A DNA stretch of 64,000 nucleotides. It comes from Fluviicola chungangensis. GTDB taxonomy: Bacteria > Bacteroidota > Bacteroidia > Flavobacteriales_D > Crocinitomicaceae. Positions 50,311-60,048 of this stretch are shown here, in pieces; position 1 is the stretch's first letter, and each line of letters begins with the position of its first letter. The position numbers were made by a program, and so were the translations under genes. Location: positions 62,001 to 126,000 of the forward strand of contig NZ_VLPL01000004.1 of the NCBI RefSeq assembly GCF_007558725.1. Reading direction: 5' to 3'. The notes beneath the pieces were generated by a model. That model ran no database searches, was not told the DNA's origin, and was given only the letters and a program-made list of their open reading frames with translations.

Positions 50311-51285
50311 TTAAAGAATTTTTTTCATCACCCGCATCAGGGTTTCTGCCTTGTGCTCTGTTTCTTCCCATTCCAGGTCCGGAATCGAATCAATGGTAAA
50401 TCCTCCGCCGACATATAAAAAGGCTTTGTCCCGGAACAGCTGTGCACAGCGCAAATTGACAAACAGGTTGGTGTTTCCTTCTTCAAACAGACCGATGAAG
50501 CCGGTATACAATTCACGATCGTGCATTTCCCTGCTTGCTATGGCTTCAATGGCATTTCTCCTGGGAGTTCCGCAAACAGCCGGGGTCGGGTGTAAATCCA
50601 AAGCAATCGACCAGGCATTGGGCTTTGTCAAGAGCGCTTTGAAATCCGTTTTCAAATGCTGAACCGGTCCTGCCTGTACCACATACGGTCCATCGGATTC
50701 AATCTCAACGCATTCATTTCGATCCAATGTTTCTTTAATCGCATCCACCACAAACGCATGTTCCTCTAATTCTTTCGGGGTCCATTCGTGTTCTTCATTT
50801 TCACCGTGAGTTCCGGCCAAAGCAACAGTTTTACATACCATTCCTTCCTGGTTCATCAGCAATTCCGGGGTTGCTCCGATCCAGGTACCGAATTCAGCCG
50901 AAGAAATCAAATAGCAAAATGCATGAGGATACGTATTTTCCAATAAATGGAACAGATCAAAGGCGCGGTCACCCCGAAAAGGAGTTTGTTTAATCCGGGA
51001 GAAAACACCTTTTTCAACCCCAAGCAGGGGAAATGAGTTCAAAAAAGCCTGAGCTTCTATCTGGTAATCCCTCCTGGAAATTACTGTCGGAATTTCCCTG
51101 CCGTAATGAAAGTCAAATCCCGGATCAAATTCAGCACTTTCCCTGAAATGAAACGCCCGCTCATGCAGAAAATCGGAAACCACAAACCCCGAAGGTTTCT
51201 CTCCTTCCTTCAATATTGAAAACGTACCGTGCTTGATGACTGGCGCAGTTTCTTTAGGCAATCTGTAAATCAGCAAGTCTTTCAC
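50311..51285 (-). CDS. menF: Isochorismate synthase (chorismate-binding enzyme)
   Basis: It converts chorismate to isochorismate to feed menaquinone synthesis. It has 324 residues, shorter than E. coli MenF (about 430) as usual in Bacteroidota. The chorismate-binding core is clear: IGATPELLMNQEGMVCKTVA, LAGTHGENEEHEW, HPTPAVCGTPRRNAI, REMHDRELYTGFIGL and the C-terminal FVNLRCAQLF, YVGGGFTIDS. Its start overlaps the thioesterase stop by four bases. Anthranilate or salicylate synthase roles are less likely given the menD neighbour. Confidence 0.9.
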   Translation of the reverse strand: MKDLLIYRLPKETAPVIKHGTFSILKEGEKPSGFVVSDFLHERAFHFRESAEFDPGFDFHYGREIPTVISRRDYQIEAQAFLNSFPLLGVEKGVFSRIKQTPFRGDRAFDLFHLLENTYPHAFCYLISSAEFGTWIGATPELLMNQEGMVCKTVALAGTHGENEEHEWTPKELEEHAFVVDAIKETLDRNECVEIESDGPYVVQAGPVQHLKTDFKALLTKPNAWSIALDLHPTPAVCGTPRRNAIEAIASREMHDRELYTGFIGLFEEGNTNLFVNLRCAQLFRDKAFLYVGGGFTIDSIPDLEWEETEHKAETLMRVMKKIL

Positions 51286-51707
51286 GATCTGGGAACTATC
51301 ATTACAGTTAAACGTCCGGTACAGATCAGACGACCATTGGCTTCGTCAAAAATATCCACCTGCCAGATATGTGTGCGTGATCCTGCATGAACAATCTTAC
51401 CGATTGCTTTGACCGAACCGTCTGTTACCCCACCGATATGGTTGGCATTGATCTCTATTCCAACCGGAACTTCTTTGGATAGGTCAATCAGTAATGTTGA
51501 TCCCATCGAACCGATTGATTCAATCAGGGCAGCACTTGCTCCACCGTGCAACAGCCCCATTGGCTGATGCGTGCGATGATCTACAGGCATGGTAGCTACC
51601 AGGTAATCTTCCCCTAATTCAACACATTTCATATCCAGATGCTCCATCATGGTATTTTTCCCCATGAGGTTAATCTGTTCCAGCGGTACTTGCTTCAACT
51701 TTTTCAT
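51282..51707 (-). CDS. menI: Hotdog-fold thioesterase, probably DHNA-CoA hydrolase
   Basis: The 141-residue PaaI/YdiI-type thioesterase has the hotdog helix segment HQPMGLLHGGASAALIESIG with the catalytic Glu/Gly region. VGIEINANHIGGVTDG and the final strand GRLICTGRLTVMIV are also typical. As first gene before menF and menD it probably hydrolyses 1,4-dihydroxy-2-naphthoyl-CoA. The assignment rests on this context plus family; other acyl-CoA substrates are possible. Confidence 0.82.
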   Translation of the reverse strand: MKKLKQVPLEQINLMGKNTMMEHLDMKCVELGEDYLVATMPVDHRTHQPMGLLHGGASAALIESIGSMGSTLLIDLSKEVPVGIEINANHIGGVTDGSVKAIGKIVHAGSRTHIWQVDIFDEANGRLICTGRLTVMIVPRS

Positions 51708-51832
51708 CTGCTGATCACTCTAACTTTTTACGCTAAAATTACTACATAAATAGGTGGACAAAGTAATAGTCGGAGGATTTTCTTGTTTTGCGGGTATTGA
51801 CGATTCAATGCATTTTATGGATTTACTTATCA

Positions 51833-51858
51833 GTTAGCAAGTTTACTAACTTGTTAAC
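51833..51858. promoter_or_regulatory. 11-bp palindrome upstream of the zinc-ribbon gene, possible operator
   Basis: GTTAGCAAGTT (51833-51843) and AACTTGTTAAC (51848-51858) form a palindrome with one wobble, four bases apart. It overlaps a TAACTTGT sequence that resembles a -7 box. It could be an operator or a hairpin at the 5' end of the transcript. Confidence 0.4.
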
Positions 51859-51878
51859 AATAAAAACATGAAAGGCCA

Positions 51879-52070
51879 ATGATTTTTACGCCTGAAATTT
51901 TTAATAAGCATGTAAGTAAACTTACTTACAAAGCGGTTCAATTTCCCTACGGTGACTTCTATTTATACATCCGACAAAACCTCAAAATAAAACAAACATA
52001 CACTTCACATTTTTTTGAAACGGACGAATCGATTAATTCCTACTTTCATTTCATCAAACTACAGTTATGA
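51879..52070 (+). CDS. Possible 63-residue leader protein, unknown
   Basis: The frame runs ATG 51879 to a TGA that overlaps the ATG of the next gene by four bases (ATGA). A five-codon frame (51868-51882, ATG-to-TGA) in turn overlaps its ATG in the same way. The product is rich in aromatic residues (YGDFYLYIRQN, SYFHFIKLQL) with no known motif. Coding is suggested only by the chain of overlaps and could be chance in an AT-rich region. Confidence 0.3.
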   Translation: MIFTPEIFNKHVSKLTYKAVQFPYGDFYLYIRQNLKIKQTYTSHFFETDESINSYFHFIKLQL

Positions 52071-52837
52071 ACAAACCGATCATGTCATTGCCTTGTAATC
52101 AGTCGCATACACAGATGGAAAAACGTGAGGACGGTTATTATTGTTCGAGCTGTGAGAAAACATTGACGGATTTTCGTCAGAAAACACCTGTTGAAATCAA
52201 ACACATCATTACGTCAAACCCGGGAAAGGTTTGCGGAATTTTTCATAATCATCAAATCAGTTCTAAAGTTTCACATGTTGCATTGTCCAATGCTTCCTAT
52301 CGGGTAGGATTATCGTTGCTGGGTATACTTGGTTTTTTGGGTCCGATAACTTCTTCCTGCGAGTCGGCACCGGATGATGCAGCACTTGTGAAACACAAAG
52401 CGTTCAACAAACTGAAGTTCCCGATGAAAATCAGCGGGCAACTGAAAGATGAGAAAACCGGGAAGCCTTTGGCCAAATCACCGGTAGAAATTCAACAGGA
52501 TGGAAAAACGATCCTGAAAGGTTATACGGATGAGGCAGGAAAATTCGAATTGACAGTCAACAAAGAAGATCTAAAGAAAGAATCATTCGACCTGATCTAT
52601 CGTTCCAAAAATCACCTTGCAGATACGCTTCACCAACAGAAGCCGGAATCCTTTGTAAAAGGAAAGAAACTGGTATTGACCTTAAAAGCTGAGGCGGTAA
52701 AATGTACCTTGAAAACAGGTGAAATTCCTGCTCCTATTAATGGAGACGTGATCGAAGGAGAAGTACCACCGGATTATTATGACGTACCAACACCCGGAAT
52801 TCCGGAAATGGAAGAACCTGTAAAAACTGAACCCTGA
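52067..52837 (+). CDS. Membrane protein with N-terminal zinc-ribbon-like CxxC motif and carboxypeptidase-regulatory domain
   Basis: The 256-residue protein starts with a short domain carrying CNQSH and GYYCSSCEKTLTDFRQ, then KVCGIFHNHQIS. This Cys/His pattern is common at the N-terminus of Flavobacteriales proteins. A membrane segment follows at about 90-105 (VGLSLLGILGFLGPITSSC). Residues about 125-200 are a carboxypeptidase-regulatory-like beta sandwich (KISGQLKDEKTGKPLAKSPV, GYTDEAGKFELTV). The C-terminus is Pro-rich and acidic. The ribbon would sit in the cytoplasm and the sandwich outside. Function unknown. Confidence 0.75.
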   Translation: MNKPIMSLPCNQSHTQMEKREDGYYCSSCEKTLTDFRQKTPVEIKHIITSNPGKVCGIFHNHQISSKVSHVALSNASYRVGLSLLGILGFLGPITSSCESAPDDAALVKHKAFNKLKFPMKISGQLKDEKTGKPLAKSPVEIQQDGKTILKGYTDEAGKFELTVNKEDLKKESFDLIYRSKNHLADTLHQQKPESFVKGKKLVLTLKAEAVKCTLKTGEIPAPINGDVIEGEVPPDYYDVPTPGIPEMEEPVKTEP

Positions 52838-52870
52838 TAATTAACAAACAATTTTCTACCTACACCTAAA

Positions 52871-54052
52871 TCAAATAAGGGGACTCGCGAAAGCAGTCTC
52901 CTTATTTTTTTCATAGTAAAGTTCGTACACCCGCTCGATGAAACCAAAGCCCAAACGCGGAAGGTTGGCATCTGTACAAATAATAAACACGACTTTATTT
53001 TCTTCGAGTTTTTTATTCAAATCCTGGTCTTTCGCCCAGGTTTCCTTTGTATAGGAATTCGGATAGATCTGTTCGTTATAATACCAAAACTCCCCGTCAT
53101 TAAACAACCAATGAGATACATTGGAATTAAACAATCCCCAATAAAAACTGTCTGAAACAACCATTACTTTCGGATCACCCATCCTGGATTCTCTGTTCGG
53201 ATGAAATTTCGGATAAGCCAATTTCAAATCGCGGATATCGAACATCAGGTTCATTCCATTTTTGATGTCTCCGTCATCCAGCAGCGCGACATCGGAAAGC
53301 TCCATTTTCTCCAAAACAAAATGAGGTATTTGACGGTTACAGCTTTTTGACACATAGTTTGCTAAAGAATCCGCCACCAGGAACTGGCCATAAGCTGTCC
53401 AGTGAATTCCGGTTTTGGAAAACAGCGGATACCTGGTCGTTTTTTTCATCGATTCAAACCACGTATGCATATCGATGTGAGAAACAGACTGTTTCTTAAA
53501 TTCAGACAGGTAACTTTCAATGTTTGTTTTTCCTTTTTTGGAAGAGCGGTATTTATCCGGAATATACTCCGGTAAATAGCTTGCTTTCCCGGGAGCGAGA
53601 ACAACTACTAAATCGATGCCTTTTTTTCTCAAAGTATCCTGTACCAATTTGAGTTTCCTGCTTATTTCAATAATTTTTTCATCACCCACAAAATCAGATC
53701 CATAATAAGCAAGGATGTAATTCTCTTCAAACAGGTAATGTTCTTTACCTGCAATGACTCCGTTGGCCTTCACGACATCAAACAAACTGTAATTCCACTG
53801 ATTGTATAATCGCACCCAGGAAGGATAAAATCCGGTATGTTCTGCAAGGTACTTGTCCTGTTTCTCCTGATACTCGCCTTTAAACCAACTTGTTTTGGTC
53901 CATACCGGTTTTGCAGAAAGTTCAAACGAGCCGTTCAAGGGTTTTTCTTCCAAAAACCGGAACTTATGCTGAACCATAGGAAGAAACAGCATGGTGATTA
54001 TTCCTGCGAAAACCACTTGTTTCAAACGCTTATATGTCGGTTGCTGACTCAT
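52871..54052 (-). CDS. AlgJ/AlgX-like SGNH-type O-acetylation protein
   Basis: The 393-residue protein begins with a basic segment and one membrane helix (KRLKQVVFAGIITMLFLPMV). The domain carries IDLVVVLAPGKASYLPEYIP, the marker KTGIHWTAYGQFLVADSL and VMVVSDSFYWGLFNSNVSHW, as in AlgJ/AlgX/DHHW esterase-type proteins that move acetyl groups onto exopolysaccharide. The start is ATG 54052, directly after the AlgI-like gene stop. Polysaccharide O-acetylation is inferred; the glycan is unknown. Confidence 0.85.
   Translation of the reverse strand: MSQQPTYKRLKQVVFAGIITMLFLPMVQHKFRFLEEKPLNGSFELSAKPVWTKTSWFKGEYQEKQDKYLAEHTGFYPSWVRLYNQWNYSLFDVVKANGVIAGKEHYLFEENYILAYYGSDFVGDEKIIEISRKLKLVQDTLRKKGIDLVVVLAPGKASYLPEYIPDKYRSSKKGKTNIESYLSEFKKQSVSHIDMHTWFESMKKTTRYPLFSKTGIHWTAYGQFLVADSLANYVSKSCNRQIPHFVLEKMELSDVALLDDGDIKNGMNLMFDIRDLKLAYPKFHPNRESRMGDPKVMVVSDSFYWGLFNSNVSHWLFNDGEFWYYNEQIYPNSYTKETWAKDQDLNKKLEENKVVFIICTDANLPRLGFGFIERVYELYYEKNKETAFASPLI
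52874..52910 (+). terminator. Terminator of the 52067-52837 gene, lying inside the 3' end of the opposite CDS
   Basis: AATAAGGGGACT (52874-52885) pairs with AGTCTCCTTATT (52895-52906), one G-T wobble, 9-base loop, followed by T residues. It overlaps the last 12 or so codons of the minus-strand AlgJ-like gene. Confidence 0.75.
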
Positions 54053-54053
54053 C

Positions 54054-55478
54054 TTAAAAACGGAAATAGATGAATGGATTAAACCCGGATGAAATAACGG
54101 AACTTGCACTCATCATAAAAAGCAAAATCGTTGCCAACAGGAAAAACCCGTTTGTTGATAGCGAATAAGTGTTTCTAGTGTAGACGAAATCCTGTATTTT
54201 CTTTCCAACAGGTAATGCCGGAAGAAATGAAAAAAATAAGGCAACGCACAACAAAGGCCAAAAATTAGGAAATATACTACTGTTGGTCTCTCCATTAAAG
54301 TCGAACAAACGTTCAAAATAAAGTCCCACCTGACTCATATCGTTTTCAATCTTAAAAATGACCCATCCCATCATGACAATCAAGAAGGTGATCGCAATGG
54401 AAAGTACGGTACCCAGCCGGTTCAGGAATTTCACCAGGAAAATGCGGTCGAGGATCAAAAAAGTACCATGAAATGCTCCCCAAACCACGTAATTCCACGA
54501 AGCTCCATGCCAAAACCCGGAAAGGATAAAGACCAATGCCAAGTTGAAATACAAACGAGCTTTGGATGAAACCCGGTTTCCACCCAATGGGATATACAAA
54601 TAATCGCGCATGAAATTTCCCAGGGTCATGTGCCACCTGCGCCAAAATTCTGTAATGCTTCTGGAACTGTAAGGACTGTTGAAGTTTTCCGGGAAATGAA
54701 ATCCCATGATCTTACCCAAACCGATTGCCATATCGGAATACCCGGAGAAATCGAAATAAATCTGCATGGTATAAGCTAAAATCCCAATCCATGCCGATGA
54801 AGTGCTTAAATGATGGAAATCACTTTCGAAAATCACTTTCGCCTGTTCAGCCATGACGTTTGCAATCAGTACTTTCTTGGCTAATCCGATTGAGAAACGG
54901 TAAAAACCAATGAGTTTTTCGTCAATGCTTTCTTTGCGCTCGATTACCTCATCGGCAATTTCCTGGAAACGCACAATGGGACCGGCAATTAATTTAGGAA
55001 AAGCCAGAAGGTAGAGCAAATAATCCTTCAGACTTTTCAGCGGGGCGTGTTTTCCCCGGTAAACGTCTACGGTATATGTGATCGATTCGAAGGTAAAAAA
55101 GGAAATCCCTATCGGCATAATTACTTTCGTCCATGCAACTTCTTTTAACCCGAAACTTTCGAGCAAAGCATTCGCGTTTCCAATAAAAAAATTGGAGTAC
55201 TTAAAATAGGCCAACAGACCTAAATTGATAGTCAACGAGATAACCAGGAGTATTTTCTTCTTTTTGGCTTCGGACGAACGGTGGATTTCTCGAACCAGTA
55301 AAAAGTCCGTAAAGGAAGTCCCCAAGAGGATGAAAACGAAGACCGGGGCTCCCCAGGTATAAAACAGAATACTGAAAAAGAAAATAACCCAATTTTTCAG
55401 CAGCTTGGGAACTACATGATAAACAAGCAGAAATAAAGGCAGAAAGTAAAAAAGAAAGAGTGTACTGCTAAAAACCAC
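54054..55478 (-). CDS. MBOAT-family O-acyltransferase (AlgI-like)
   Basis: The 474-residue protein has 10 or so membrane segments. The family core is FNSPYSSRSITEFWRRWHMT, with the invariant WRRWH, and the catalytic His of LSGFWHGASWNYVVWGAFHG. It passes acyl groups from the cytoplasm to polysaccharide, together with the AlgJ-like protein that starts one base downstream. GTG 55478 is the start, with a TATCTTCG box at 55498-55505 upstream. Confidence 0.92.
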   Translation of the reverse strand: MVFSSTLFLFYFLPLFLLVYHVVPKLLKNWVIFFFSILFYTWGAPVFVFILLGTSFTDFLLVREIHRSSEAKKKKILLVISLTINLGLLAYFKYSNFFIGNANALLESFGLKEVAWTKVIMPIGISFFTFESITYTVDVYRGKHAPLKSLKDYLLYLLAFPKLIAGPIVRFQEIADEVIERKESIDEKLIGFYRFSIGLAKKVLIANVMAEQAKVIFESDFHHLSTSSAWIGILAYTMQIYFDFSGYSDMAIGLGKIMGFHFPENFNSPYSSRSITEFWRRWHMTLGNFMRDYLYIPLGGNRVSSKARLYFNLALVFILSGFWHGASWNYVVWGAFHGTFLILDRIFLVKFLNRLGTVLSIAITFLIVMMGWVIFKIENDMSQVGLYFERLFDFNGETNSSIFPNFWPLLCVALFFSFLPALPVGKKIQDFVYTRNTYSLSTNGFFLLATILLFMMSASSVISSGFNPFIYFRF

Positions 55479-55497
55479 TTGTTTGAATTTCGGATTC

Positions 55498-55505
55498 CGA
55501 AGATA
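55498..55505 (-). promoter_or_regulatory. -7 box variant (TATCTTCG) for the AlgI-AlgJ pair
   Basis: It matches TAnnTTCG and lies 19 bases before the GTG start. Confidence 0.45.
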
Positions 55506-55603
55506 ATAAAAGTAAGTTAGTTCTTCGTTTTTGTTCCCGCTGATTACGCAGATTTTGCAGATTTATTGTCCGAAAGCCTGACAAAAAGCAGTATAGAAAG
55601 GAT

Positions 55604-55643
55604 ACAAAAAAACAGTAGGCACGTTGGTGCGTGCCTACTGTTT
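55604..55643 (-). terminator. Terminator after lon
   Basis: AAACAGTAGGCACG (55610-55623) pairs perfectly with CGTGCCTACTGTTT (55630-55643) around a 6-base loop, followed on the minus strand by T residues. The stem begins inside the lon stop codon. Confidence 0.9.
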
Positions 55644-58068
55644 ATATTTTTTTATTTGTTTTTTTCTCCAATGCCAGGTCGATGACCTCCTTCATCTTTT
55701 TGACGTAATGGAATTTCAATCCTTTGACATAATCTGCGGTGATCTCTTCCACATCTTTGCGGTTGCGTTCACACAAAATGATCTCTTTGATGTTTGCACG
55801 TTTCGCCGCAAGGATCTTTTCTTTAATACCGCCAACAGGAAGCACTTCCCCACGCAAGGTAATCTCACCCGTCATCGCTAAATTCTTCTTCACCTTTCTT
55901 CCGGAGAATGAACTTGCAAGCGAAGTAAGCATCGTAATCCCGGCACTAGGACCATCTTTCGGTGTTGCTCCTTCCGGAACGTGAATGTGAACGTTCTTCT
56001 CATCGAATACGTCTTGTTCCAAATCCAGCCAGTCACTGTGTGCTTTTAGGAACTCCAATGCAATCACAGCCGATTCTTTCATCACCTCTCCTAAATTCCC
56101 GGTCAGGGTTAATTTCCCTTTTCCTTTGGTCAAAGAAGATTCGATAAATAAGATATCTCCACCAACACTTGTCCAGGCCAAACCTGTCACAACTCCCGGA
56201 ACATCGTTGTTATCGTATTTCGTCTTTTCACGTCCAGCGCCTAATATATCGGTCAATTCATCCAATTCGATCTTTTCAGAGAATTTTTCTTCCAGGGCCA
56301 CTTGTTTTGCCCGGTGACGAGCCAGTTTCGCCAGTTTTTTGTCCAACCCGCGCACTCCCGATTCATTGGTATAATTTTCGATGATGCGTTCCAGGGTTTT
56401 ACGGTCCACAATCAGATCTTTCTTTGTGATTCCATGGGCTTCCAATTGTTTCGGCAGCAAATGTTTCTTCGCAATCTCAATTTTTTCTTCAATCGTATAT
56501 CCGTTTACCTCGATGATTTCCATTCTGTCCAGCAAAGGTCCCTGAACGGTTGATAAGCTGTTTGCCGTTGCAATGAACATGACTTTTGAAAGGTCGAATT
56601 CTGTTTCTACATAGTTGTCATAGAATGCTGCATTTTGTTCCGGATCCAGTACTTCGAGCAAAGCCGAAGACGGATCTCCGTGATTGCTTCTTCCCAGTTT
56701 ATCAATCTCATCCAATACAAAGACCGGGTTTGCAGAACCTGCCTTTTTCAAATGCTGCATCACACGTCCGGGCATTGCCCCGATGTAGGTTTTGCGGTGA
56801 CCGCGAATTTCAGCCTCATCGTGCACACCACCAAGCGACATGCGCACATATTTGCGCCCCAATGCTTCTGCAACCGATTTTCCTAAAGATGTTTTACCAA
56901 CTCCCGGAGGGCCGTAAAAACAAAGAATCGGTGATTTCATATCGCCTTTCAGTTTCAGAACTGCCAGGTATTCCAAAATGCGCTCTTTCACTTTTTCCAG
57001 TCCGAAATGATCACGTTCCAGGATTTTTGCAGCGTGCTTCAGGTCCAGGTTATCCGTTGAATATTCATTCCATGGCAAATCCAGCAAGGTATCCAGGTAA
57101 TTCAGCTGAACCGTATATTCTGCTCCCTGGGGATTCATTCGCTGCAATTTTGCCAGTTCCTTGTAAAACAATTTGGAAACTTCCTTGGACCACAATTTTT
57201 TGGATGCGCGATCTTCCAGGTCTTTCACATCCTGTTCCTGCGGATTATCACCCAACTCATCCTGGATGGTCCGAATTTGCTGGTGCAGGAAATACTCTCG
57301 TTGCTGGCGATCCATATCCATGCGCACTTTCGACTGAATCTCATTACGCATTTCCAGTAATTGCGACTCGAGAGTTAAATGCTCCACAACCATGCGTGCG
57401 CGTTTGCGGAAGTCCAACTCCTCTAAAAGCTCTTGTTTTTTCTTCACATCCGCATTCATATTGGATGAGATGAAATTTACCATGAATGTCGGAGATTCGA
57501 TGTTTCCAATTGCAAATGCTGCTTCGGAAGGGATATTCGGGCTGTCTTTAATAATTTGCAATGCCAGTTCCTTCACATTCCTGAATAACAATTCCATTTC
57601 CTGATCGTCTTTTTCGGGCAGGATCTCTTTCAGGAAATTCACCTTCGCGCGCATATATGGCTCCGTTTGATAAGGTTCCGTAATCTCGAAACGTCTTTTT
57701 CCCTGTATAATAACCGTAGAAGATCCATCCGGCATCTTCAGCAAACGAACGATTTGAGCGACCGTTCCGATATGGTGCAGGTCATTGAACTCAGGACTTT
57801 CTTCTTCCTGGTCAATTTGAGCAACCACCCCGATAATACGCTTCCCGCTATTGGCATCCTGAAGCAATTTCAGTGATTTATCCCGTCCGATCGTAATCGG
57901 GATCATGACTCCGGGGAAAAGCACATTATTTCGCAAAGGCAAAATAGGTAAATCTTCCGGAAAAATTTCTTTGTTCATATTGTCCTCGTCATCCTGTGAC
58001 ATCAAAGGCAAAAATTCTGCATCCTCTTCCGATGAGACTATGATTGTATGGTCGAATGTATCTTTCAT
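55642..58068 (-). CDS. lon: ATP-dependent protease Lon
   Basis: It degrades misfolded and regulatory proteins in the cytoplasm. It has 808 residues. The N-terminal substrate domain ([20 protein letters not shown]) is followed by a coiled-coil region. AAA+ motifs are [31 protein letters not shown] and the sensor region. The protease domain holds the catalytic Ser in [17 protein letters not shown] and the Lys of the dyad further on. ATG 58068 ([11 protein letters not shown]) is preferred over an in-frame TTG at 58122. A long gene-free region lies upstream. Confidence 0.96.
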   Translation of the reverse strand: MKDTFDHTIIVSSEEDAEFLPLMSQDDEDNMNKEIFPEDLPILPLRNNVLFPGVMIPITIGRDKSLKLLQDANSGKRIIGVVAQIDQEEESPEFNDLHHIGTVAQIVRLLKMPDGSSTVIIQGKRRFEITEPYQTEPYMRAKVNFLKEILPEKDDQEMELLFRNVKELALQIIKDSPNIPSEAAFAIGNIESPTFMVNFISSNMNADVKKKQELLEELDFRKRARMVVEHLTLESQLLEMRNEIQSKVRMDMDRQQREYFLHQQIRTIQDELGDNPQEQDVKDLEDRASKKLWSKEVSKLFYKELAKLQRMNPQGAEYTVQLNYLDTLLDLPWNEYSTDNLDLKHAAKILERDHFGLEKVKERILEYLAVLKLKGDMKSPILCFYGPPGVGKTSLGKSVAEALGRKYVRMSLGGVHDEAEIRGHRKTYIGAMPGRVMQHLKKAGSANPVFVLDEIDKLGRSNHGDPSSALLEVLDPEQNAAFYDNYVETEFDLSKVMFIATANSLSTVQGPLLDRMEIIEVNGYTIEEKIEIAKKHLLPKQLEAHGITKKDLIVDRKTLERIIENYTNESGVRGLDKKLAKLARHRAKQVALEEKFSEKIELDELTDILGAGREKTKYDNNDVPGVVTGLAWTSVGGDILFIESSLTKGKGKLTLTGNLGEVMKESAVIALEFLKAHSDWLDLEQDVFDEKNVHIHVPEGATPKDGPSAGITMLTSLASSFSGRKVKKNLAMTGEITLRGEVLPVGGIKEKILAAKRANIKEIILCERNRKDVEEITADYVKGLKFHYVKKMKEVIDLALEKKTNKKI

Positions 58069-58426
58069 GTATGTGAATATTAACGTCAAAATGTCATTGT
58101 TTTTGCTAATGATTGCAGTCAACTATACAAAAACTGTAGACGATAGGGATTGTCAAGCGCTGTGCCAATAAAATAAAACTGACGAATTGACATAGTGTTC
58201 GTATTTATTATCCACCAAATCTGCATTCAGAAAGGAAACCAGAAATTACACGTTACACTTGAAACCCTACTTTAAAATATGTTTATCAAAACAATTGTTT
58301 TTACTGAATTTCATTCATTTTAATCATATAATTTCAATCATTAAAACTAACGAACTAGTCTAAAGATTTCCGATAAATCACTCAAGGCAATTTTTTATAC
58401 CTATCTTGTGCATCTAACATAATTGA
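58069..58426. other. Divergent regulatory region between lon and the desaturase gene
   Basis: About 358 bases without a convincing gene. On the minus strand a TTGACA/TATAGTTG pair lies about 60-100 bases before the lon ATG, with spacing longer than usual. On the plus strand TATCTTGT (58402-58409) may be a weak -7 box for the desaturase. No heat-shock (CIRCE-type) repeat is seen. Confidence 0.4.
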
Positions 58427-59521
58427 ATGAGCGAAATAGGTTCAGTGAAATGGAAGAAGAGAGACCTTGAACACTTCTTTCCAACACTCAAAAAACGCGT
58501 AGACGGGTACTTCAGCGGAAACAAGATCAAAAAACAAGGAAACTCGATTTTATACGTCAAAGCGTTCACCTTATTGACAATTTATGTCGCTCCATTTATT
58601 CTCCTCCTGACCCTTCAACTTCCTGTGATTGCACAATTATTACTTTGGTCCCTGATGGGATTTGCGCTGGCAGGAATCGGGATGAGCGTCATGCATGACG
58701 CAAACCACGGTGCTTTTTCGAAAAACAAGATCCTGAATTATTTCATGGGACATACACTCAATTTATTGGGCGGTTCCGTCTGCAACTGGAAAATGCAACA
58801 CAATGTATTGCACCATACCTATACGAATGTTGCCAATATGGATGAGGATATCGACGACAAATTGCTGATGCGGTTTTGTCCGCATTCCGAACGCAAAGGA
58901 TATCATCGTTTTCAATTCATTTATGTCGTCTTTTTTTATTCGATCTTGACGTTGTATTGGGTTACGCTAAAAGATTTTGTTCAGTTCATTCAATACCGCA
59001 AGCACCAACCATTTTGCGAGGAAAAGAAAAGTAACTGGAAGAAGATCATCCAAATTGTCTCTATGAAAGCGATCTATTTTTTCACGACGCTTTATCTGCC
59101 AATCGCAATAATCGGTTTGCCTTTTGGCATAACGATTATCGGTTTTTTACTGATGCATGCCATTGCCGGATTTATCCTTGCACTCGTTTTTCAGTTGGCT
59201 CATACCGTTGAAGGAACGAGTCATCCGCTTCCGAATGCAGCAGGAGTTATTGAGAATGATTGGGCGATCCATCAGATGGAGACGACTTCCAATTTTGCCC
59301 GCAAGTCTAAGTGGATTTCCTGGTATGTAGGCGGATTGAATTTCCAGGTAGAGCATCATTTGTTCCCTTACATTTCGCATATACATTATCCGGAAATTGC
59401 CAAAATTGTAAAAGAAACAGCGGAAGAATTCGGGGTTACCTATTTGGAGAATAAAACCCTTATGGGAGCTGTGAATTCACATTTTTCGTTTCTCTACCAA
59501 TTGGGGAAACCGGAATATTAA
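58427..59521 (+). CDS. Membrane fatty acid desaturase
   Basis: The 364-residue protein has the three His boxes of membrane di-iron desaturases: VMHDANHGAFS, MQHNVLHHTYTN and FQVEHHLFPYISH. The QxxHH third box places it with front-end or acyl-lipid/linoleoyl-type desaturases. About four membrane segments lie between (LTIYVAPFILLLT, GIGMSVMH, FFYSILTLYWVTL, IVGLPFG region). It would introduce a double bond into membrane acyl chains, perhaps in response to cold. It is a single gene divergent from lon. Confidence 0.92.
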   Translation: MSEIGSVKWKKRDLEHFFPTLKKRVDGYFSGNKIKKQGNSILYVKAFTLLTIYVAPFILLLTLQLPVIAQLLLWSLMGFALAGIGMSVMHDANHGAFSKNKILNYFMGHTLNLLGGSVCNWKMQHNVLHHTYTNVANMDEDIDDKLLMRFCPHSERKGYHRFQFIYVVFFYSILTLYWVTLKDFVQFIQYRKHQPFCEEKKSNWKKIIQIVSMKAIYFFTTLYLPIAIIGLPFGITIIGFLLMHAIAGFILALVFQLAHTVEGTSHPLPNAAGVIENDWAIHQMETTSNFARKSKWISWYVGGLNFQVEHHLFPYISHIHYPEIAKIVKETAEEFGVTYLENKTLMGAVNSHFSFLYQLGKPEY

Positions 59522-59528
59522 TTCCGAA

Positions 59529-60014
59529 TTAAATTCCGATGATTGTGAGTTCTGTTCTGCGGTTTTTCTGATGCATCATTTCATACATTCTTTTGTCTGT
59601 ATTTTTGTATTTGTTGATCTCTTCTTCGGAGATGATTAACCGGGTTTCACCATAACCTTTGGCTTTTATCCTGGATTCCGGAACTCCCCGTTGCACCATA
59701 TACTTCCTTGCCTCCTCTGCACGCCATTCAGTAAGTTTTAAATTCATTGAATCTGACCCTCTGGAATCTGTATGAACCCCTACTTCAATTACGATATTCT
59801 CATGCTTTTCCATCCATTCAATGAGGCTGTCAAGTTGCGGAATATTCAGGCTATCGACCAAGATGGTATGAGATCCACAGATCGCATAATGAAAACTTTT
59901 GAATTGATGTATTTGTCCCACAGCAAAGGTCGAGTCAGAAAAACCGAAGAATTTCTGCGATTTACCTGCAAAAGAAACCAGGGAAACAAGAAGGATCAAA
60001 GTTAACTTCCTCAT
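59529..60014 (-). CDS. Short OmpA-family protein
   Basis: The 161-residue protein has a signal peptide (MRKLTLILLVSLVSFAGKS). Almost all the rest is one OmpA C-like domain: VIEVGVHTDSRGSDSMNLKL with the peptidoglycan-binding Asp, TEWRAEEARKYMVQRGVPES, RIKAKGYGETRL and QKNRRTELTIIGI. It lacks a barrel, so it is probably periplasmic and bound to peptidoglycan. It converges on the desaturase gene. Function unspecific. Confidence 0.85.
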   Translation of the reverse strand: MRKLTLILLVSLVSFAGKSQKFFGFSDSTFAVGQIHQFKSFHYAICGSHTILVDSLNIPQLDSLIEWMEKHENIVIEVGVHTDSRGSDSMNLKLTEWRAEEARKYMVQRGVPESRIKAKGYGETRLIISEEEINKYKNTDKRMYEMMHQKNRRTELTIIGI

Positions 60015-60048
60015 ATCGGTACATGTTCCCTTTTCCGAAAAGTAAACA

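Noticed and set aside
56586-57473. A 295-codon open frame on the plus strand opposite lon
   Set aside because: It is fully antisense to a strongly supported lon gene, has unusual Pro/Arg/His-rich composition and shows no motif. It is a shadow frame.
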